From positions 1-64,000 of the forward strand of contig QHYI01000119.1 of NCBI GenBank assembly GCA_003223245.1: DNA of 64,000 nucleotides, read 5' to 3'. This document shows, piece after piece, positions 53,428 to 63,434 of the stretch (the first letter of the stretch is position 1; each line of letters starts with the position of its first letter). The stretch is from Acidobacteriota bacterium. Lineage in GTDB: Bacteria; Acidobacteriota; Terriglobia; Acidiferrales; UBA7541. The translations under genes were made by a program, and so were the position numbers. Under the pieces are notes generated by a model. That model saw nothing but the letters and a program-made list of their open reading frames with translations, was not told the origin of the DNA and searched no databases.

Positions 53428-55107
53428 ATGAGACTTGCTTCTGTCGTTGGGACGTTTCTTCTGTTCTGCTGCGGTGCCATGTGCGCGCAAGAGCCTTGTT
53501 TCGCGGACCTGGTCATTGTCCACGGCCACCTGTGGACCGTGGACCCGCAGCACCCACGCGCCGAAGCTCTGGCTATCCGTGGCGGTCGAATCGTTGCCCT
53601 GGGCTCCGACGCCGAAATTGCCCAATGGATTGGCCCGGCAACAAAGAAGATCGATGCGCAAGGCAAAAGCGTTCTGCCTGGATTCATCGACTCGCATGTG
53701 CATTTCAGCAGCGGCGGAGGCGAAATCAGCAGCGTGCAATTGCGCGATGCCAACACGCCGCAGGAATTTGCGCGCCGCATCGGCGAACAAGCCAAAAAAC
53801 TCCCCAAAGGGGAATGGATGCTCGGTGGAACGTGGGACCACGAACTTTGGGGCGGTACGCCACTCCCTTCGCACGATTGGGTCGACGCGCTAACTCCCAA
53901 CACTCCTGTTTTTGTCAGTCGCTATGACGGACACATGGCCATGGCCAATGCGCTTGCGCTACGGCTCGCCGGAATCACCCGTGAAACCGAGGATCCTCCC
54001 GGCGGCACCATCGTTCGCGACAAAGACGGCAATCCCACAGGCCTTCTCAAAGACGCGGCGATGGATCTTGTCTATCGCGTCATTCCGCCGCCAAGTGAAG
54101 AGCAGCTTCTCCGCATGATTCATGCCGCGATGGACGAAGCGCGCCGCTTCGGCGTGACCAGCATTCATGACATCAGCTCGACCGAAGACGTCCGGGGCTA
54201 CCAAATTCTCGCGGCGCGCGGCGAATTGACGCTGCGCATCTACTGCATCACTCCGCTGCCGCAATGGCAAGCTCCGGCCACTGCGGGAATCCGCGCGGGC
54301 TTTGGCAATGATTGGATACATGTGGGCGCGCTAAAAGGATTTGCTGACGGCTCGCTGGGCTCGACTACTGCGCTATTCGAGCAGCCTTACAACGATGCTC
54401 CCAACACCTCCGGCCTGCGCAACGAAATGATGCTGCCCGAAGGCAACATGCTGAAGATGGCTCTAGGCGCGGACAAGGCCGGCTTGCAACTTGCCGTTCA
54501 TGCCATCGGCGACAAGGCTAACCGCATCATGCTGGATATTTATACGGAAGTCGCGAAGCAAAACGGCCCGCGCCAGGACCGCCGCTGGCGCATTGAACAT
54601 GCGCAGCACGTTCGTCCGGAGGATTTTGCGCGTTGCGCGCAGCTTGGGGTTATCGCCTCCATGCAACCGTATCACGCGATCGACGACGGGCGCTGGGCGG
54701 AGAAGCGCATCGGCCACGAACGCGCCAAAACGTCATATGCATGGCGGACTTTTCTTGACCAGGGTGTACGGCTCGCTTTTGGCAGTGATTGGACCGTGGC
54801 TCCGCTGAATCCTATGACTGGCCTCTATGCGGCAGTAACTCGCGCGACGCTCGATGGGAAGAACCCTGGCGGCTGGTTTCCGGAGCAAAAACTGACGCTC
54901 GAGGAAGCGATTCAGGCATATACGATGGGTTCGGCCTATGCGGAGTTTCGCGAAAAGGAAGAAGGCTCACTCACAGTCGGCAAACTGGGGGACGTGGTCG
55001 TGCTTGATAGTGACTTGTTTTCGATTGCAGCCGAAAGATTAAAAGATGCGGCAGTCCGCTACACCATTGTCGGCGGGAAGGTCGTCTACGAAGCTGCAAA
55101 GAACTAG
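53428..55107 (+). CDS. Exported amidohydrolase, YtcJ-like
   Basis: 559 residues. A signal peptide (LASVVGTFLLFCCGAMCAQE) suggests the periplasm. The amidohydrolase signature GFIDSHVHF (metal site 1) follows an N-terminal beta-sandwich (ADLVIVHGHLWTVDPQHPRA). Later metal or catalytic segments are VHAIGDKAN, RIEHAQHV and FGSDWTVAPLNPM. YtcJ-like proteins usually hydrolyse N-acylated or cyclic amides; the substrate is unknown. It begins 55 bases after nadK with TTGGAGCG upstream. Confidence 0.88.
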   Translation: MRLASVVGTFLLFCCGAMCAQEPCFADLVIVHGHLWTVDPQHPRAEALAIRGGRIVALGSDAEIAQWIGPATKKIDAQGKSVLPGFIDSHVHFSSGGGEISSVQLRDANTPQEFARRIGEQAKKLPKGEWMLGGTWDHELWGGTPLPSHDWVDALTPNTPVFVSRYDGHMAMANALALRLAGITRETEDPPGGTIVRDKDGNPTGLLKDAAMDLVYRVIPPPSEEQLLRMIHAAMDEARRFGVTSIHDISSTEDVRGYQILAARGELTLRIYCITPLPQWQAPATAGIRAGFGNDWIHVGALKGFADGSLGSTTALFEQPYNDAPNTSGLRNEMMLPEGNMLKMALGADKAGLQLAVHAIGDKANRIMLDIYTEVAKQNGPRQDRRWRIEHAQHVRPEDFARCAQLGVIASMQPYHAIDDGRWAEKRIGHERAKTSYAWRTFLDQGVRLAFGSDWTVAPLNPMTGLYAAVTRATLDGKNPGGWFPEQKLTLEEAIQAYTMGSAYAEFREKEEGSLTVGKLGDVVVLDSDLFSIAAERLKDAAVRYTIVGGKVVYEAAKN

Positions 55108-55120
55108 CTTCTATCTATCG

Positions 55121-56521
55121 TTAAGCGGTCTTCGAAATTTCTCTCTGGTCCAGCATATCGGTGCGCTGCAGATCCTCCTGCGTCTCGCGTCGGCGAATCA
55201 GACGAAACGAGTCGCCTTCGACGAGCACTTCGGCCGGGCGATAACGCGCATTGTAATTAGAGGCGAGCGCCATTCCGTAAGCGCCGGCGCCCCAAATCGC
55301 CAGCAAGTCCCCCGCTTGGACTTCGCCCAACGGCCAATCGTGCAGAAAACAATCTCCGGTCTCGCAAACCGGGCCAACAATGTCTGCTCGTTGCTGCTTG
55401 GTCTTCCGTTCTTTTCCGTCGCGGGTCACTTTTGTGATCGGATGGATTGCGCCATAGAGGGAAGGCCGCATCAAATCATTCATCGCGCCGTCCACAATCA
55501 CGAACCGCTTGCCGCGATTCGTTTTGGTATACACGACCCTGGTGAGCAGAACGGCTGATTGCGCAATCATCGAACGCCCGGGCTCTAGCAAAATCTCGAC
55601 GTCGATCTCGCGTACGAGTTCCTTGATCAGTTTTGCGTACTCGATTCTCTTTGGCGGTTTTTGATCCGAGTAGCGCACCCCCAAGCCGCCACCGACATCG
55701 AGATAGCGCAGCTCGATTCCCTGCGACTGCAATTCCTTGACATAGCCCCCCAGGCGTTTCACGGAGCGGCGAAAAGGATCGAGCGTGGTGATCTGCGAAC
55801 CGATGTGCGCGCTGAGCCCAGCCCAGCGAATCCATTTCGAATCCCGGTGGGCCAGGTAGAGCCGCTTTGCTTCTTTCCAATCCAAGCCGAATTTGTGCTC
55901 GTGCCGGCCGGTGGCTATGTGCGGGTGGCCGCCGGCGAGCACGTCCGGATTCACGCGGATCGCGGCTCCCGGAGGCTTTCCGCCTCTTTCCACGATACGC
56001 GCAGCTTCTTCGGTCAAAATCTCGAGTTCGGCTTCGGATTCCGCATTGAAAAGGAGAATCCCTGACTCACTTTCGCACGCTCCGACGCGGTAATTCAATG
56101 CTTCCCGAACTTCTTCGCGGCTCTTGCCCACTCCGGAGAAAACGATTCGGTCGCCACGCACTCCAATGTGCTGCAAGAGCCGCAACTCGCCCCCGGAAAC
56201 AATGTCGAAGCCACTACCCAGATCGGCAAGCCGACGCAATATGGAAAGATTTCCGTTGGACTTCACCGCAAAGCAGATCGTATGCCGAGCTCCGTGCAAA
56301 CCCTCACAAAATTCTCTATATGCATCTTCGATGGCTGCGCTACTGTACAAATACGTTGGCGTCCCAAACTCGCGAGCTACAGGCTCGAGCGACACTCCTT
56401 CGCAAAACACCTGTTCACCGGATTGCGCGGTTGAAACCTTCTTCCAGGCAAAGTGCGGCGTGAAGTCAACAGGATCGACAAATTTCAATTTGCGGGCGGG
56501 CGCGGAAGTGGAATGGCTCAT
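55121..56521 (-). CDS. lysA: Diaminopimelate decarboxylase
   Basis: 466 residues, a fold-III PLP enzyme. The PLP lysine is K87 in TICFAVKSNGN, with AHIGSQI, DVGGGLGV, LEPGRSMIAQS and the C-terminal CETGDCF (substrate-side cysteine) as landmarks. It makes L-lysine from meso-diaminopimelate. Its start overlaps the stop of the upstream phosphatase gene (atga), an unexpected coupling. Confidence 0.92.
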   Translation of the reverse strand: MSHSTSAPARKLKFVDPVDFTPHFAWKKVSTAQSGEQVFCEGVSLEPVAREFGTPTYLYSSAAIEDAYREFCEGLHGARHTICFAVKSNGNLSILRRLADLGSGFDIVSGGELRLLQHIGVRGDRIVFSGVGKSREEVREALNYRVGACESESGILLFNAESEAELEILTEEAARIVERGGKPPGAAIRVNPDVLAGGHPHIATGRHEHKFGLDWKEAKRLYLAHRDSKWIRWAGLSAHIGSQITTLDPFRRSVKRLGGYVKELQSQGIELRYLDVGGGLGVRYSDQKPPKRIEYAKLIKELVREIDVEILLEPGRSMIAQSAVLLTRVVYTKTNRGKRFVIVDGAMNDLMRPSLYGAIHPITKVTRDGKERKTKQQRADIVGPVCETGDCFLHDWPLGEVQAGDLLAIWGAGAYGMALASNYNARYRPAEVLVEGDSFRLIRRRETQEDLQRTDMLDQREISKTA

Positions 56522-58290
56522 CGGACTTTCATCACCACCAGCGTCCGGTCATCCGACAGGGGTGCGCTTTTCGAAAACCAATCCACTTCGCTCAGAATCC
56601 TGTCAGCTAACTCCGCCGCAGCCAATTTGTGATGCTTTTCAATCAATTCGCGCAGACGCGTAGTCCCAAAGAATTGTCCTTCGCTGTTTGCAGTTTCCGT
56701 GATGCCGTCCGAGTGAAATACCAGAATGTTCCCCGGCGCGAGCGTCACTCCCCATTCGTCGTAAGTGACCTCTTCGTAGATTCCCAACGGAAATCCCGTC
56801 AATTCGATTTTCCCGCAGCGATCGTCTTTGTACAGTAGCGGTTGCGATTGCCCAGCGTTGGCTACGCGCAGCTTTTGCCGGCCTTTCTGCCATGTCGCGA
56901 AGCACGCAGTCATAAACCGCCCTTCGATGCGCCGTTCGCCCACGAGTTGATTCATCTGTTTGAGCATCTCGGCAGGCTGAAGCTTTTGCGGCGCAAGGCT
57001 GCGCATAATCCCAATCGCCACGGCGCCATACAATGCCGCGGCAGTTCCCTTCCCGCTCACGTCGCCCAGCGCGATGCCCAATTGCTGCGGGCCATAGCGC
57101 AGAAACTCGTACAAATCACCGCAGACTTCCCGAGCGGACAAGTATCGCGCGGCGACGTCCACGCCGTAATCTTCCGTGGGCACCGGTCGGAGCAGCGCGC
57201 CTTGAATTCTCTTTGCGGCCTGCAGGTCGCGCTCCAGCCGCGCCTCGTCCTTGGCGAGCTGCTGATACAGACCCGCATTTTCCAGGGAGACCGCCAGATT
57301 CGCCGCAAGGATCGAAAGCGTTTGCACGTGGTCCTCGGTGAAATAATTGGGAATCGGGCTTTCTAGGTCCAGCACGCCAATGACTTTTCCCTGATGCATC
57401 ATGGGAATCGCAAGTTCCGAGCGGGTCTCCGGATTCACCATGATGTAGCGGGAATCTACGGTGACATCAGGAACCAGGACCGGCTCTTTCAGCGTTGCAG
57501 CGGCGCCCACGATGCCCTCGGTCGCGGAGGAGCGCAATCTGCCTTGCACACTCTGTCCGTGTTTCACGTCCACGCGATGGCGAAAAACCTTTTGCTCTTC
57601 GTCATAGAGCATAATGCTCAAAATCTGGTAATCAATCACGCGCTTGGTTTGCTCGGCCGCGCGGCGCAACAATTCTTCGACGTCCAGGATGGCGCTCATC
57701 TCGCGCCCCACTTCGCTTAGCAAGAGCAGTGTATCCGCCTGCTCTTTCACTCTTTCGAACAGCCGTGCATTCTCAATCGCGATGGCCAAGCGGCTGCCCA
57801 GCAGCGTCAAAATGTTTTGCTGGTCGCGCGTAAAGTAATCGAGGTGTCGACTCTGAATATCCAGCACGCCTACCACTTTGCCGCGCACGATCAGGGGCAC
57901 CGCGAGCTCGGAACGCACGCTCTCGATGGCGTTGATGTAGCGCGGATCCTTGGACGTGTCGCTTACGCGAACAGAATGGCCGGTGGCGGCCGCCGTTCCC
58001 GTAATTCCCTGCCCCACGGGAATGCGCAGATTGTCCGCTAATTCCCGGGGATACCCGATGGCGAAGCGGTGGCGAAGGTAGCGCCCGTCGCCTTCGATCA
58101 TCAGCACGCCAAAAATTTCGTAGTCAATGTGGCGCTTGATGAGGGCAGCGGCGCGCGCCAATACCTCGTCCAGATCGAGCGAAGCATTCACCTCTTCGCC
58201 GATTTCGGTTAGCGTGGCCAGCACTTCCGCGGAGATTTCCGGATCGCCGTTCAAGGCGGCGATGGCTGTGTGTTCATCTGTTGGGTTCAT
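56518..58290 (-). CDS. GAF-GAF-PP2C (SpoIIE/RsbU-type) serine phosphatase
   Basis: 590 residues. Two GAF domains (about 30-180 and 200-345; each with a pattern like RSELAVPLIVRGKVVGVLDI QS and RSELAIPMMHQGKVIGVLDL ES) lead by a helical linker (DEARLERDLQAAKRIQGALL) into a PP2C/SpoIIE catalytic domain (REVCGDLYEFLRYGPQQLGI ALGDVSGKGTAAALYGAV). Metal-binding Asp residues in GDLYEF and GDVSGKG and the final DDRTLVVMKVR are present. Such proteins dephosphorylate anti-sigma-factor antagonists. No STAS or anti-sigma gene is adjacent. The gene ends in the lysA start. Confidence 0.9.
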   Translation of the reverse strand: MNPTDEHTAIAALNGDPEISAEVLATLTEIGEEVNASLDLDEVLARAAALIKRHIDYEIFGVLMIEGDGRYLRHRFAIGYPRELADNLRIPVGQGITGTAAATGHSVRVSDTSKDPRYINAIESVRSELAVPLIVRGKVVGVLDIQSRHLDYFTRDQQNILTLLGSRLAIAIENARLFERVKEQADTLLLLSEVGREMSAILDVEELLRRAAEQTKRVIDYQILSIMLYDEEQKVFRHRVDVKHGQSVQGRLRSSATEGIVGAAATLKEPVLVPDVTVDSRYIMVNPETRSELAIPMMHQGKVIGVLDLESPIPNYFTEDHVQTLSILAANLAVSLENAGLYQQLAKDEARLERDLQAAKRIQGALLRPVPTEDYGVDVAARYLSAREVCGDLYEFLRYGPQQLGIALGDVSGKGTAAALYGAVAIGIMRSLAPQKLQPAEMLKQMNQLVGERRIEGRFMTACFATWQKGRQKLRVANAGQSQPLLYKDDRCGKIELTGFPLGIYEEVTYDEWGVTLAPGNILVFHSDGITETANSEGQFFGTTRLRELIEKHHKLAAAELADRILSEVDWFSKSAPLSDDRTLVVMKVR

Positions 58291-58301
58291 GGACTTGAGC
58301 T

Positions 58302-58310
58302 ATTATAGCA
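58302..58310 (-). promoter_or_regulatory. Extended -10 promoter of the phosphatase gene
   Basis: On the minus strand TGC TATAAT reads from 58310 to 58302, a perfect extended -10 (TGnTATAAT). Only 11 bases separate it from the ATG at 58290 and no Shine-Dalgarno sequence is present, so the transcript may be nearly leaderless. No good -35 is seen, which an extended -10 can tolerate. Confidence 0.55.
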
Positions 58311-58431
58311 GGCGCCAGAAGTGGCCTCTGCCGAGCCCTCTTCGAATCGTCTTATTAGCCCACAGTCCTTTTTGGTCCGCGCGTACGTTGCTTGTCATTT
58401 CTGAAAGGGTAAATTCCGCCTTGTTTTTCTC

Positions 58432-59019
58432 TTACTTCCGCACCTTCTCACCACTTCTCAATGTGAGAACGCCGACGTAAGGCAGATTTCGGTAGCGCTC
58501 CGAATAGTCCAGCCCGTATCCCACGACAAATTCGTTCGGAATCGTAAAGCCCACGTAATCCGCATGCACGGGCGCAAGCCGACGCCCGACCTTGTCCAAC
58601 AAAACCGCAACCCGCAGGTGCTTTGGCTTGCGCTGATGAAAAAGCCGCAGCAAATATTGCAGGGTCATACCCGTGTCCAGGATATCTTCGACGACGATCA
58701 CCGTTTGGCCTTCGATGCTCGAGTCCAGGTCTCTTGTCAGCCGCACTTGCCCGGAAGAATGCGTGTTCTGTCCGTAGCTTGCAACAGCAATAAAATCAAA
58801 AGAAACTTCTCCGGGAATGCTCCTTGCAAGATCCGTCAAAAAGAACACTCCACCTTTTAGAACGCTTACCAAGTGCAGCCGTTCTTCGGGAAAATCTTTG
58901 CGAATCTCTGTCGCCAGCGCGCGGATCCTTTTCTGAATGCGATCTCCGGTGATCAGCACGCGAACGCGCTCTTCCCGGCCCTGCTTGCTTTTCTTCCTCG
59001 CCGCTCTTGGCTCGGCCAT
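58432..59019 (-). CDS. hpt: Hypoxanthine phosphoribosyltransferase
   Basis: 195 residues from ATG 59019, which has GGGGAAAGGG before it; a longer reading to 59091 lacks that support. The PRPP loop is VIVVEDILDTGMTLQYLL; other landmarks are LVSVLKGGVFFLTDLARSI, ASYGQNTHSSGQV and the C-terminal YVGFTIPNEFVVGYGLDYSE RYRNLPYVGVL. It salvages hypoxanthine (and guanine) to IMP/GMP. A basic Lys/Arg-rich N-terminal tail is an add-on. Confidence 0.92.
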   Translation of the reverse strand: MAEPRAARKKSKQGREERVRVLITGDRIQKRIRALATEIRKDFPEERLHLVSVLKGGVFFLTDLARSIPGEVSFDFIAVASYGQNTHSSGQVRLTRDLDSSIEGQTVIVVEDILDTGMTLQYLLRLFHQRKPKHLRVAVLLDKVGRRLAPVHADYVGFTIPNEFVVGYGLDYSERYRNLPYVGVLTLRSGEKVRK

Positions 59020-59322
59020 TCCCTTTCCCCGTTCACGGAACCGAGACTCTACTCCACACTCCTCATGACGGCAAGGTGCACTCTTTTGCATCGCAAAACA
59101 GGTACAAGACGAGCCGCGATTTCCACCGCCCGGTCCTTAACTGGGACTGTTTTCCTGTGATAAAAAGTTGGTCCAGTAGATGGGCTTATCGGCGTCGTTC
59201 ATGCGCTGCAAATTTTCAGCAATTACAGCCAGTCTAACTTTGCGGTACAAATTAAAGTCCGTCCATCCGGACCGGAGGGCTCGGGCGCAAATGGCTCAAG
59301 TACAAAATAGGGGAGGTCCTTC
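59020..59322. other. Divergent intergenic region hpt / Oar-like receptor
   Basis: About 300 bases that must hold both promoters. An AT-rich patch near 59240-59260 (ttgcggtacaaattaaag) is the best candidate for the receptor promoter. No gene is supported. Confidence 0.4.
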
Positions 59323-62300
59323 ATGAAAGCCAATCATCGGCGAGTGTTCATTTCAGATTGCATTCTTCGTTGCATGACGACACGTGCGCTTACTCTTAGC
59401 CTCTCACTACTCCTTGCTGCCTTATTGACGGTACCGACTGCTTTGAGCCAGGGGAATCAGGCTACTTTGGAAGGTGCAATCGTCGATCAATCAGGCGCGG
59501 GAGTGCCTAATGCCAAGCTGATAGCCACGAACGATGCGACGGCCATCAAGTTCTACGCGACGAGCGACGCCAATGGGCTGTTCACCTTCCCCGTGCTTCC
59601 CGTGGGGACGTACACTATTGAGGTCGAACATCCGGGTTTCGCGAAGCTGACGCAAAAGAATGGGACGTTAACCGTCGGCGCACGCCTGAATCTCACCCTT
59701 ACCCTTACGGTCGCGGGGCAAGCAGCGGCGGTAACCGTCACGAGCGAGCCGCCCATACTCGAAACTACCCGCAGTCAGGTCAGCACCACGGTCAACGACA
59801 CGGCCGTTGAAAATCTACCGACCAACGGTCGCAACTTCATCAATTTCGCCTTGCTCACGCCGGGCGTCACTCTCGACGTTCGCGGCGGAGATATCAGCTT
59901 TGCGGGTCAGCGCGGCACTCTCAATTCGCTCATCGTCGATGGCTCGGATAACAACAATACGTTCTTCGGCCAGTCCATTGGCCGCACGGGCTCGGGCCGC
60001 GCTCCTTATCAATTCAGCCAAGACGCCGTCCAGGAATTCCAGGTCAACTCCAACGCTTATTCCGCCGAATTGGGCCACGCCGGCGGGGCGGTCATCAACG
60101 TGGTGACCAAGTCCGGCACCAACGATTTTCACGGCACCGGGTTCGAGTTTTACCGCGACCAAAGCCTCAACGCCAATGATCCCATCAACATCATCCATAA
60201 CCGCCCCAAATCGCCCTACCACTTCAATCAATTCGGCGGCGACCTGGGTGGGCCGGTTCTGCGCGACAAGATGTTTTTCTTTTTTGACTACGACGGCCAG
60301 CGCAATACCTTACCCAATCTGGTCTTCCTTCCGGTCGCGCCGCCTGCTAATCCGACCCCTAATCAGCAAGCCGCGCTCGCCTATCTGCAGGCCCGTGCCG
60401 GCTCCTGGACCCGCACTCAGAATCAAAACGTCTACCTGGGTAAAGTGGATTGGCGCGTAGGGGCTAACGAGTTGCTCGGTGTCCGGTACAACTCGCAGCG
60501 TTTCGTCGGCAACGGTTTTGAAAACAGCGGGCCACAGAACAGCCTGGAACACACCGGGGCTTCCGATGTCACCACGGATACTTTGAGCGGCTCGCTCACT
60601 TCCACGATCGCCTCCAGCATCGTGAACGTTGCCCGCGCCGGCTACACCCGGGACAACGAGCCCGGCCAGGCCAACAGCAGCAATCCCGAGGCTACCGTCC
60701 GCGAAGGTGGCGTCACCGATCTTGTTGTCGGGCGCAATTTCTTCAGCCCGCGTTTCACGAACATCCACCGCGGCGAGTTCGGCGACACCGTTTCTTTGAT
60801 CCACGGACGACACACCATCAAGACAGGCCTCAACGTCATGGTTGACAAAATCGCGAACTTCTTTCCTGGAAATTTCTCGGGGGCGTACGTTTTCAATAGC
60901 CTGGAAGGATTTGGATGCGACTTGAACGGGGGAGGCGCCGCCTGCTTCACCGGAGCCGACGCCGCGGACACCTTCACGCAAGCTTTTGCAGGTACGGGCA
61001 CGACCGGTCCCACGACGAATCCGAATCTTCAGGAATATTCTTTCTTCGGTCAGGATGAATGGCGCTTCCGCAATGACCTCACGCTGAACCTCGGTTTGCG
61101 CTACGACCTAGACTTGATTGCCCAGCCGCCCACGCGCAATCCCAGCGCCAGTCTTACGGCAGCGGGAATCTTAACGAACAGAATTCACAACGATCACGCC
61201 AGTTTCGGCCCGCGCATCGGCATTGCCTGGACTCCCCTTGGCAATCGGCTCGTGGTGCGCACCGGCTACGGCATCTTCTATGGGCGCACTCCCGCCATTA
61301 CCGTGGGCACGGCATTTTCCAATAATGCGTTGAACGTTCAGACCTTGACCTTCACGGGCGCGGGCATCCCGCAATATCCAAACACCAAGTGCGGCGCGCC
61401 TGTCACGAGCCCGGATTGCGCTGCGCCAGCAGGCGGTACGTCGGGGGTTCCATCGATTTTCGTTTTCCAGACGAACTATCATGAACCGGACGTGCAACAA
61501 AGCAACTTGGGCCTGGAATACCAAATCCAGCCGACGATGTCTCTCCAAGTGAACTATCTCTGGGTGAAGGGCACGCATCTCACGCGCACGCGCGATATCA
61601 ACCTCCAGGGGCCCGAGGCCCCAACGGTCATTGGACTTGTCGGATCAACGCAAACCTTCACGGTGGACCGCATTACGCAGCCTCGGCCTATCGCTGGTTT
61701 TGCGCGCATCGCGGCATTGGAAAGCAACGCCAACTCCGTTTATAACGGCCTCACGGTTCAGGCGAACAAGCGCTTTTCTAAGAATTATCAGTTCCTTGCT
61801 TCGTATACCTTTGGAAAGGTTATCGACGATAACCCGGATGCCACGGCCGTCGTGCCCTTCTCCTCGGATGACGCAAAAATGGTGCAAGACCCGCTCAACA
61901 TCCGCGGTGACCGCGGGCCGGGGGTCAATGATCAGCGGCACCGTTTTGTCGTGAGCGCTATTTGGGACCTCGACAGCTACGCTCACTCCTTTTCACAAGG
62001 TTGGCGTTACCTGCTCGCTGGGTGGCAGATCAGCGGAATCCTCACAGCCGAGACTGGACAGCCGTACTCGGCTCTGGTCAACTTCGACCTGAACAACGAC
62101 AGCAACAGCCGCACCGATCGCACTCCCGGCATCGGGCGCGACACGTTCTATCTCCCGCGGTTCGTTTCGCTTGATCCGAGAATCACGAAGAGCATCGCCC
62201 TTACCGAGCGCGTCAAGGCCCAGTTGATCCTCGAAGCTTACAATTCGCTTAACACGACCAATTTCACGTCGGTAAGTACCACCCAGTTCTCCGCGTCCAG

Positions 62301-62445
62301 GAGCACCACCGCCTGCGCAGGGACACCGGACCCCAATCTCTGCCTGGTTCAACCAAGGACCGTGTTTCAAACTCCCTTGAGCACGCAACTGAATTTCAAC
62401 CCCGGCGCGAGAATCGTCCAGCTCTCCGCCAAAATCTCGTTCTAG
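59323..62445 (+). CDS. Oar-like TonB-dependent receptor with N-terminal carboxypeptidase-regulatory domain
   Basis: 1,040 residues from ATG 59323 preceded by GGGGAGG. A signal peptide (LTLSLSLLLAALLTVPTALS) is followed by a CarboxypepD_reg/CNA-B-like domain (about 48-130; ATLEGAIVDQSGAGVPNAKL, then LFTFPVLPVGTYTIEVEHPG F), a plug domain (VENLPTNGRNFINFALLTPG, QEFQVNSNAYSAELGHAGGA VINVVTKSGTNDFHG) and a long beta-barrel ending in VQLSAKISF with a C-terminal aromatic. This family is greatly expanded in Acidobacteria and is thought to take up carbohydrates or peptides, but ligands are unknown. It is complete, unlike the relic at 24003-24429. Confidence 0.93.
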   Translation: MKANHRRVFISDCILRCMTTRALTLSLSLLLAALLTVPTALSQGNQATLEGAIVDQSGAGVPNAKLIATNDATAIKFYATSDANGLFTFPVLPVGTYTIEVEHPGFAKLTQKNGTLTVGARLNLTLTLTVAGQAAAVTVTSEPPILETTRSQVSTTVNDTAVENLPTNGRNFINFALLTPGVTLDVRGGDISFAGQRGTLNSLIVDGSDNNNTFFGQSIGRTGSGRAPYQFSQDAVQEFQVNSNAYSAELGHAGGAVINVVTKSGTNDFHGTGFEFYRDQSLNANDPINIIHNRPKSPYHFNQFGGDLGGPVLRDKMFFFFDYDGQRNTLPNLVFLPVAPPANPTPNQQAALAYLQARAGSWTRTQNQNVYLGKVDWRVGANELLGVRYNSQRFVGNGFENSGPQNSLEHTGASDVTTDTLSGSLTSTIASSIVNVARAGYTRDNEPGQANSSNPEATVREGGVTDLVVGRNFFSPRFTNIHRGEFGDTVSLIHGRHTIKTGLNVMVDKIANFFPGNFSGAYVFNSLEGFGCDLNGGGAACFTGADAADTFTQAFAGTGTTGPTTNPNLQEYSFFGQDEWRFRNDLTLNLGLRYDLDLIAQPPTRNPSASLTAAGILTNRIHNDHASFGPRIGIAWTPLGNRLVVRTGYGIFYGRTPAITVGTAFSNNALNVQTLTFTGAGIPQYPNTKCGAPVTSPDCAAPAGGTSGVPSIFVFQTNYHEPDVQQSNLGLEYQIQPTMSLQVNYLWVKGTHLTRTRDINLQGPEAPTVIGLVGSTQTFTVDRITQPRPIAGFARIAALESNANSVYNGLTVQANKRFSKNYQFLASYTFGKVIDDNPDATAVVPFSSDDAKMVQDPLNIRGDRGPGVNDQRHRFVVSAIWDLDSYAHSFSQGWRYLLAGWQISGILTAETGQPYSALVNFDLNNDSNSRTDRTPGIGRDTFYLPRFVSLDPRITKSIALTERVKAQLILEAYNSLNTTNFTSVSTTQFSASRSTTACAGTPDPNLCLVQPRTVFQTPLSTQLNFNPGARIVQLSAKISF

Positions 62446-62589
62446 AAGCGCCAACAAGCTGTGGCCAGCGCGCGGTGAAATGGACGCCACATCGAAAAAG
62501 GAGTACAGGTTCGGCGCAACCTTCTCCTGGGAAACTGGCCGATCTCTGATCCATGACCGCACACTTTGTCGCTCGGCTATACTCTCGGA

Positions 62590-63279
62590 ATGCTCGAAAC
62601 CGCCAAAAACATATTGTTGATCCTGAGCGCGCTTTTTCCCATCGTGAACCCGCTCGGCGGCAGCCCTGTCTTCCTTCGACTGACCGAGGACTATCCAGCC
62701 ACGGCGCGCCGCGCCCTCGCGCGTCAAGTGGGGGTGAACAGCTTCATCCTGCTTATAGCTTCCTTCCTGGTTGGCACGCACATCTTGAACTTCTTTGGCA
62801 TTTCCATTCCAGTGGTGCAGGTCGGCGGCGGCCTGGTGGTCGTTGCGAACGGATGGGCCATGCTGAACCAAAAGCCCGAGCCCGACCGCGGACGCGAAGT
62901 ACAGAAAAAGGTGGACCTGCACGATATCTTTCGAAACGCGTTTTATCCTTTGACGCTGCCGCTCACCGTCGGCCCAGGCTCCATCTCTGTCGCCATCACG
63001 CTCGGTGCAAACCTCCCGCACCACCTGGGGCCAAATTTGCGCGCCATTCTTGCCACGGTGATCGGGGCTGCGGTCGTGGCAGTCAGTATTTATCTCTGTT
63101 ATGGCTTTGCCGATCGCCTCGCCGCCGTGGTCGGCGAAAGCGGCATGAGCATCATTCTGCGGCTGTCTTCGTTTCTTCTTCTTTGCATCGGCGTGCAGAT
63201 TATGTGGAATGGGGTCAGCGCGCTCATACGTTCGTTCATGGCAGTGGCTCACGAATATGCCCAATCTCCCGTTCACTGA
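62590..63279 (+). CDS. MarC-family integral membrane protein
   Basis: About 229 residues from ATG 62590 (a TTG 24 bases upstream is possible). Six membrane helices are visible, beginning NILLILSALFPIVNPLGGSP VFL, the MarC signature, and NAFYPLTLPLTVGPGSISVA ITLG in the second half. Despite the name, MarC is not tied to multiple antibiotic resistance and its function is unknown. Confidence 0.9.
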   Translation: MLETAKNILLILSALFPIVNPLGGSPVFLRLTEDYPATARRALARQVGVNSFILLIASFLVGTHILNFFGISIPVVQVGGGLVVVANGWAMLNQKPEPDRGREVQKKVDLHDIFRNAFYPLTLPLTVGPGSISVAITLGANLPHHLGPNLRAILATVIGAAVVAVSIYLCYGFADRLAAVVGESGMSIILRLSSFLLLCIGVQIMWNGVSALIRSFMAVAHEYAQSPVH

Positions 63280-63434
63280 GGCCGCGAGCTCACGCACAGA
63301 AAATTTGCCGGAGTCACTCCAGTCTTACGTTGCGGTTGAGCTGTGACACCAGATACACTTTATGGTCGAATCTTTCTCAAAAGTCTAGGTGATCATGCGC
63401 GAGAGCATCGCGCAGCAGGGAGGGGCGCCGAGCG

